8,000 nucleotides of DNA from MGR-bin208 sp043779285. GTDB lineage: Bacteria > Bacteroidota > Bacteroidia > Chitinophagales > Chitinophagaceae. Shown one piece after another: positions 5,699 through 8,000 of the stretch. A program made the position numbers and the translations under genes. How positions within the stretch are numbered: position 1 is the first letter of the stretch; each line of letters begins with the position of its first letter. Location: NCBI GenBank assembly GCA_043779285.1, contig JAYWEL010000206.1, positions 1 through 8,000 on the forward strand, given 5' to 3'. Under the pieces are notes generated by a model that saw only the letters and a program-made list of their open reading frames with translations, did not search any database and was not told where the DNA came from.

Positions 5699-6079
5699 AT
5701 GCCTACAATTCAGCAATTAGTACGTAAAGGAAGAGAGATCATAAGAGCAAAAAGTAAATCCAGGGCTTTGGATAGTTGTCCTCAGCGTCGTGGAGTTTGT
5801 ACTCGTGTATACACTACTACTCCTAAAAAGCCGAACTCAGCTTTGAGAAAAGTTGCAAAAGTTCGTTTAACAAACAAGATAGAGGTTATTGCATATATTC
5901 CTGGTGAAGGACATAATTTGCAGGAACACTCCATCGTTTTAATCCGTGGTGGTCGTGTTAAAGATTTACCAGGTGTACGTTATCACATAGTTCGTGGTTG
6001 TTTAGATACAGCTGGTGTGAAAGATCGTAAGCAAAGTCGTTCTAAGTACGGTACTAAAAGAGAAAAAGTTAAAAAATAA
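5699..6079 (+). CDS. rpsL: 30S ribosomal protein S12
   Basis: S12 is a decoding-centre protein of the small subunit. The 126-residue product is nearly collinear with E. coli S12. It contains CPQRRGVCTRVYTTTPKKPNSALRK (27-51), with Lys43 and Lys44 (mature Lys42/43 in E. coli numbering) facing the A site, and GEGHNLQEHS followed by RGGRVKDLPGVRYH (83-96), with Lys88 and with Asp89 at the site methylthiolated in many bacteria. Residues commonly changed in streptomycin-resistant strains (Lys43, Lys88) are wild type. The tail DRKQSRSKYGTKREKVKK is basic as usual. The ATG is preceded by a very short A+T-rich leader with no Shine-Dalgarno, normal for this phylum. rpsG follows after 28 nt and shares the transcript. 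Confidence 0.99.
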   Translation: MPTIQQLVRKGREIIRAKSKSRALDSCPQRRGVCTRVYTTTPKKPNSALRKVAKVRLTNKIEVIAYIPGEGHNLQEHSIVLIRGGRVKDLPGVRYHIVRGCLDTAGVKDRKQSRSKYGTKREKVKK

Positions 6080-6107
6080 TCATTCAGCAAAGTAATTTAT
6101 AAATAAC

Positions 6108-6575
6108 ATGAGGAAGTCGCAACCTAAAAAAATACCATTAGCACCAGATCCAAGGTTTAATGATAAATTGGTAACCCGTTTCGTAAATAACATCATGTGG
6201 CAGGGAAAGAAAAGTGTCGCATTTGAAATATTTTATGATGCCATGGATAAGATCACCAAGATGACCGGTGAAGAAGGTTATGAACTTTGGAAAAGAGCAT
6301 TAGCTAATGTAACACCTGCTGTAGAAGTACGTAGCCGTCGTATTGGTGGTGCAACTTTTCAAATTCCATCGGAAGTGCGTAATGATCGTAAAACATCACT
6401 TTGTATCAAATGGATTATCCGTTACAGCCGTGCAAGAAACGGTCGTAGCATGGCAGATAAATTAGCAAATGAACTGATAGCAGCAAGCAAAGGAGAAGGT
6501 GCAGCTTTTAAGAAAAAAGAAGATACCCACCGTATGGCTGAAGCGAATAAAGCATTTGCTCACTTCAGATTCTAA
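6108..6575 (+). CDS. rpsG: 30S ribosomal protein S7
   Basis: S7 nucleates assembly of the 3' major domain (head) of the 30S subunit by binding 16S rRNA and lies by the mRNA exit channel. The 155-residue length is normal. Family signatures are the N-terminal arm MRKSQPKKIPLAPDPRF, VTRFVNNIMWQGKKSVA (22-38), NVTPAVEVRSRRIGGATFQIP (67-87) with the beta-hairpin, and the C-terminal EDTHRMAEANKAFAHFRF. The ATG at 6108 begins at the usual family N-terminus. A terminator begins 17 nt after the stop, so the rpsL-rpsG transcript largely ends here rather than continuing into fusA. In E. coli, S7 represses its own operon through the rpsL-rpsG spacer; the 28-nt spacer here is much shorter and shows no comparable structure. 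Confidence 0.99.
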   Translation: MRKSQPKKIPLAPDPRFNDKLVTRFVNNIMWQGKKSVAFEIFYDAMDKITKMTGEEGYELWKRALANVTPAVEVRSRRIGGATFQIPSEVRNDRKTSLCIKWIIRYSRARNGRSMADKLANELIAASKGEGAAFKKKEDTHRMAEANKAFAHFRF

Positions 6576-6592
6576 TAAAAAAAATATAAATG

Positions 6593-6628
6593 AAAAGCTG
6601 TTCCAACTGGAGCAGCTTTTTTTGTTTT
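6593..6628 (+). terminator. Intrinsic terminator after rpsG
   Basis: AAAAGCTGTTCC (6593-6604) pairs with GGAGCAGCTTTT (6609-6620) in a 12-bp stem with one G-U pair and the tetraloop AACT, followed by TTTGTTTT (6621-6628). This separates rpsL-rpsG from fusA. Confidence 0.9.
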
Positions 6629-6656
6629 AACAGGTAAAACAATCTATTTACATTGA

Positions 6657-6686
6657 TTGAAAATTAATTTTTTCTCATTACCTTTG
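6657..6686 (+). promoter_or_regulatory. fusA promoter
   Basis: TTG (6657-6659), a 19-nt spacer and TACCTTTG (6679-6686) match the Bacteroidota consensus; an alternative TTG at 6653-6655 gives a 23-nt spacer. The bases after the -7 box (CGCCTCCAAA) resemble those of the rpsL promoter (CCGTCCCAAA). The predicted start near 6691 gives a leader of about 120 nt. Confidence 0.8.
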
Positions 6687-6689
6687 CGC

Positions 6690-6766
6690 CTCCAAATTCG
6701 GACCTCATTTTGTAAAAGTTCTTTTTTGATTCACATCCTGAATTGAACATTACAAAAGAATCGGAG
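6690..6766 (+). promoter_or_regulatory. Foldable fusA leader hairpin, possible translation switch
   Basis: Hand folding gives one interrupted stem. CTCC (6690-6693) pairs with GGAG (6763-6766), ATTC (6696-6699) with GAAT (6758-6761), TTTTGTAA (6708-6715) with TTACAAAA (6750-6757), GTTC (6718-6721) with GAAC (6745-6748), and GATTC (6728-6732) with GAATT (6740-6744, one G-U), with a 7-nt loop. That is 25 pairs, several A-U. The outer pairs would hide the Shine-Dalgarno of the leader ORF at 6773. The first bases may lie at or just before the transcription start. No known riboswitch was recognised. Confidence 0.4.
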
Positions 6767-6772
6767 AGAAGA

Positions 6773-6805
6773 ATGAAGAATAGTTTATCAATTATTTTCA
6801 ATTAA
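6773..6805 (+). CDS. Possible ten-codon leader ORF of fusA
   Basis: ATG to TAA encodes MKNSLSIIFN. GGAG (6763-6766) lies 6 nt before the ATG and is the clearest Shine-Dalgarno in the window, which is notable in a phylum that mostly does without it. The stop lies 8 nt before the fusA ATG, so ribosomes finishing here could reinitiate on fusA. The peptide has no run of one regulatory amino acid. Translation is unproven, and a purine-rich stretch before an ATG may be chance. Confidence 0.35.
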   Translation: MKNSLSIIFN

Positions 6806-6813
6806 AGTATACC

Positions 6814-8000
6814 ATGTCAGATTTAAGATTTCAACGAAATTTTGGTATTGCGGCTCACATCGATGCCGGTAAAACCACCACTACAGAACGTATTCTGTAT
6901 TATACAGGTGTTAATCATAAAATAGGAGAAGTACACGATGGTGCGGCTACTATGGATTGGATGGCTCAGGAGCAGGAAAGAGGTATTACCATTACTTCTG
7001 CTGCCACTACTTGTTTCTGGAATTTTCCAATGGTGCAAAATAAAAAAACACCGGATACCAAACAATACAAGTTCAACATTATTGATACACCCGGACACGT
7101 GGATTTTACAGTAGAAGTAGAACGTTCTTTACGTGTTTTAGATGGCTTACTTGCTTTATTCTGTGCTGTATCTGGTGTGGAGCCACAGTCTGAAACAGTA
7201 TGGCGCCAGGCAAATAAATACCAAGTACCTCGTGTAGGTTTTGTAAATAAAATGGACCGTAGTGGCGCCGATTTCTTGAACGTGGTTAAACAAGTAAAAG
7301 AAATGTTGGGAGCAAAGGCTGTGCCTTTACAATTACCAATTGGTGCTGAAGATCACTTTAAAGGTGTAGTTGATTTAGTAACCATGAAAGGAATGGTGTG
7401 GGATGAAGCTGGACAGGGTATGACTTTTAACGAAGTACCTATTCCAGAAGATATGATTGACGAAGTGAATGAGTGGAGACAGCATTTGATTGAAGCTGTT
7501 GCTGATTACGATGAAAAATTACTAGAGAAATTTTTTGAAGATCCAAATACGATCACGGAAGATGAAATTCATGCAGCTATTCGTAAGGCTACAATTGATA
7601 TTTCTATTATTCCGATGATGTGTGGTTCATCTTTTAAAAATAAAGGTGTACAAACTGCATTGGATGCTATCGTTCGTTACTTACCTGGCCCAATGGATAT
7701 TGAAGCGGTGAAGGGAATCAATCCGGATACTGGTGAAGAGCTTTTGCGTCATTGCGATCCAAAAGAACCATTCAGTGCGTTGGCATTTAAAATTATGACT
7801 GATCCGTTTGTAGGTCGACTAGCATTTTTCCGGGCATATAGTGGCCGTTTAAATTCAGGTTCTTATGTATTGAATACCAGGACCGGTAAGAATGAGCGTA
7901 TTAGCCGTATCATGCAGATGCATGCTAATAAACAAAACCCGGTAGATTATATCGAGGCTGGAGATATTGGTGCAGCAGTTGGATTTAAAGATATTAGAAC
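6814..8000 (+). CDS. fusA: Translation elongation factor G (3' end outside window)
   Basis: EF-G is the GTPase that drives ribosomal translocation and, with RRF, ribosome recycling. The frame is open from the ATG at 6814 to the window end, giving 395 full codons of about 700 expected. The G domain has all motifs: P-loop AHIDAGKT (14-21), switch I RGITI (56-60), DTPGH (91-95, with the catalytic-site His95), NKMD (145-148) and the G5 region CGSSFKNKG (270-278). Domain II begins near 318 (PFSALAFKIMTDPFVGRLAFFR). Compared with E. coli, residues about 70-86 (NFPMVQNKKTPDTKQYK) form an insertion between switch I and DTPGH, which I recall from other Bacteroidota EF-Gs. The position after rpsL-rpsG marks it as the main EF-G, not a paralogue. 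It has its own promoter and a leader ORF ending 8 nt upstream, and no Shine-Dalgarno of its own. Confidence 0.98.
   Translation, partial: MSDLRFQRNFGIAAHIDAGKTTTTERILYYTGVNHKIGEVHDGAATMDWMAQEQERGITITSAATTCFWNFPMVQNKKTPDTKQYKFNIIDTPGHVDFTVEVERSLRVLDGLLALFCAVSGVEPQSETVWRQANKYQVPRVGFVNKMDRSGADFLNVVKQVKEMLGAKAVPLQLPIGAEDHFKGVVDLVTMKGMVWDEAGQGMTFNEVPIPEDMIDEVNEWRQHLIEAVADYDEKLLEKFFEDPNTITEDEIHAAIRKATIDISIIPMMCGSSFKNKGVQTALDAIVRYLPGPMDIEAVKGINPDTGEELLRHCDPKEPFSALAFKIMTDPFVGRLAFFRAYSGRLNSGSYVLNTRTGKNERISRIMQMHANKQNPVDYIEAGDIGAAVGFKDIR

Noticed and set aside
6823..7098. Minus-strand ORF of 91 codons opposite the start of fusA
   Set aside because: It lies wholly within the strongly conserved EF-G G domain and has no family resemblance of its own.
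1..8000. tRNA or rRNA genes, CRISPR array, insertion sequence, attachment site or phage genes
   Set aside because: No cloverleaf, regularly spaced repeats, transposase, integrase or terminal inverted repeats were seen on either strand.

Overview
This 8 kb window looks like a chromosomal core region of a member of the Bacteroidota, possibly Chitinophagaceae or Sphingobacteriales-like (class-level placement is an inference). The DNA is A+T-rich. Two promoters have the Bacteroidota form TTG-N17-23-TAnnTTTG, convincing Shine-Dalgarno sequences are almost absent, and the EF-G has a lineage-type insertion. I see no insertion sequence, CRISPR array, tRNA, rRNA or phage gene.

Layout. Bases 1-1418 (+): the 3' part of a phosphosulfolactate synthase gene (comA family), then shikimate dehydrogenase (aroE). 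Bases 1415-4445 (-): a tight five-gene cluster. In transcription order it is an unrecognised 178-residue protein, RdgB (non-canonical purine NTP pyrophosphatase), an ECF sigma factor, a single-pass membrane protein that is probably its anti-sigma factor, and a hotdog-fold thioesterase. The gaps are 15, 1, 5 and 22 nt. The last gene meets aroE tail to tail, sharing the four bases TTAA. Bases 4517-5581 (+): a branched-chain aminotransferase (ilvE) transcribed divergently from the cluster, followed by a strong intrinsic terminator. Bases 5644-6628 (+): rpsL and rpsG with their own promoter and terminator. Bases 6657-8000 (+): fusA (EF-G) with its own promoter, a foldable 127-nt leader and a ten-codon leader ORF; the gene runs off the window.

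How the parts relate. The minus-strand cluster joins nucleotide-pool cleaning, and perhaps a replication-related protein, to a sigma/anti-sigma pair; a second promoter inside rdgB could let the pair be expressed separately. The str genes keep the usual order rpsL-rpsG-fusA, but a terminator and a new promoter separate fusA from the two ribosomal protein genes.

Most of the window is ordinary housekeeping sequence. I found no clear new multi-gene system. The points most worth a second look are: the palindrome TTTGCAGTGCAAA, which holds two opposed promoter -7 boxes between ilvE and the minus-strand cluster; the unrecognised protein at 3909-4445, whose C-terminus resembles that of DNA polymerase III psi (HolD); the fusA leader hairpin that pairs with the Shine-Dalgarno of a small leader ORF; and three consecutive genes with non-ATG starts.
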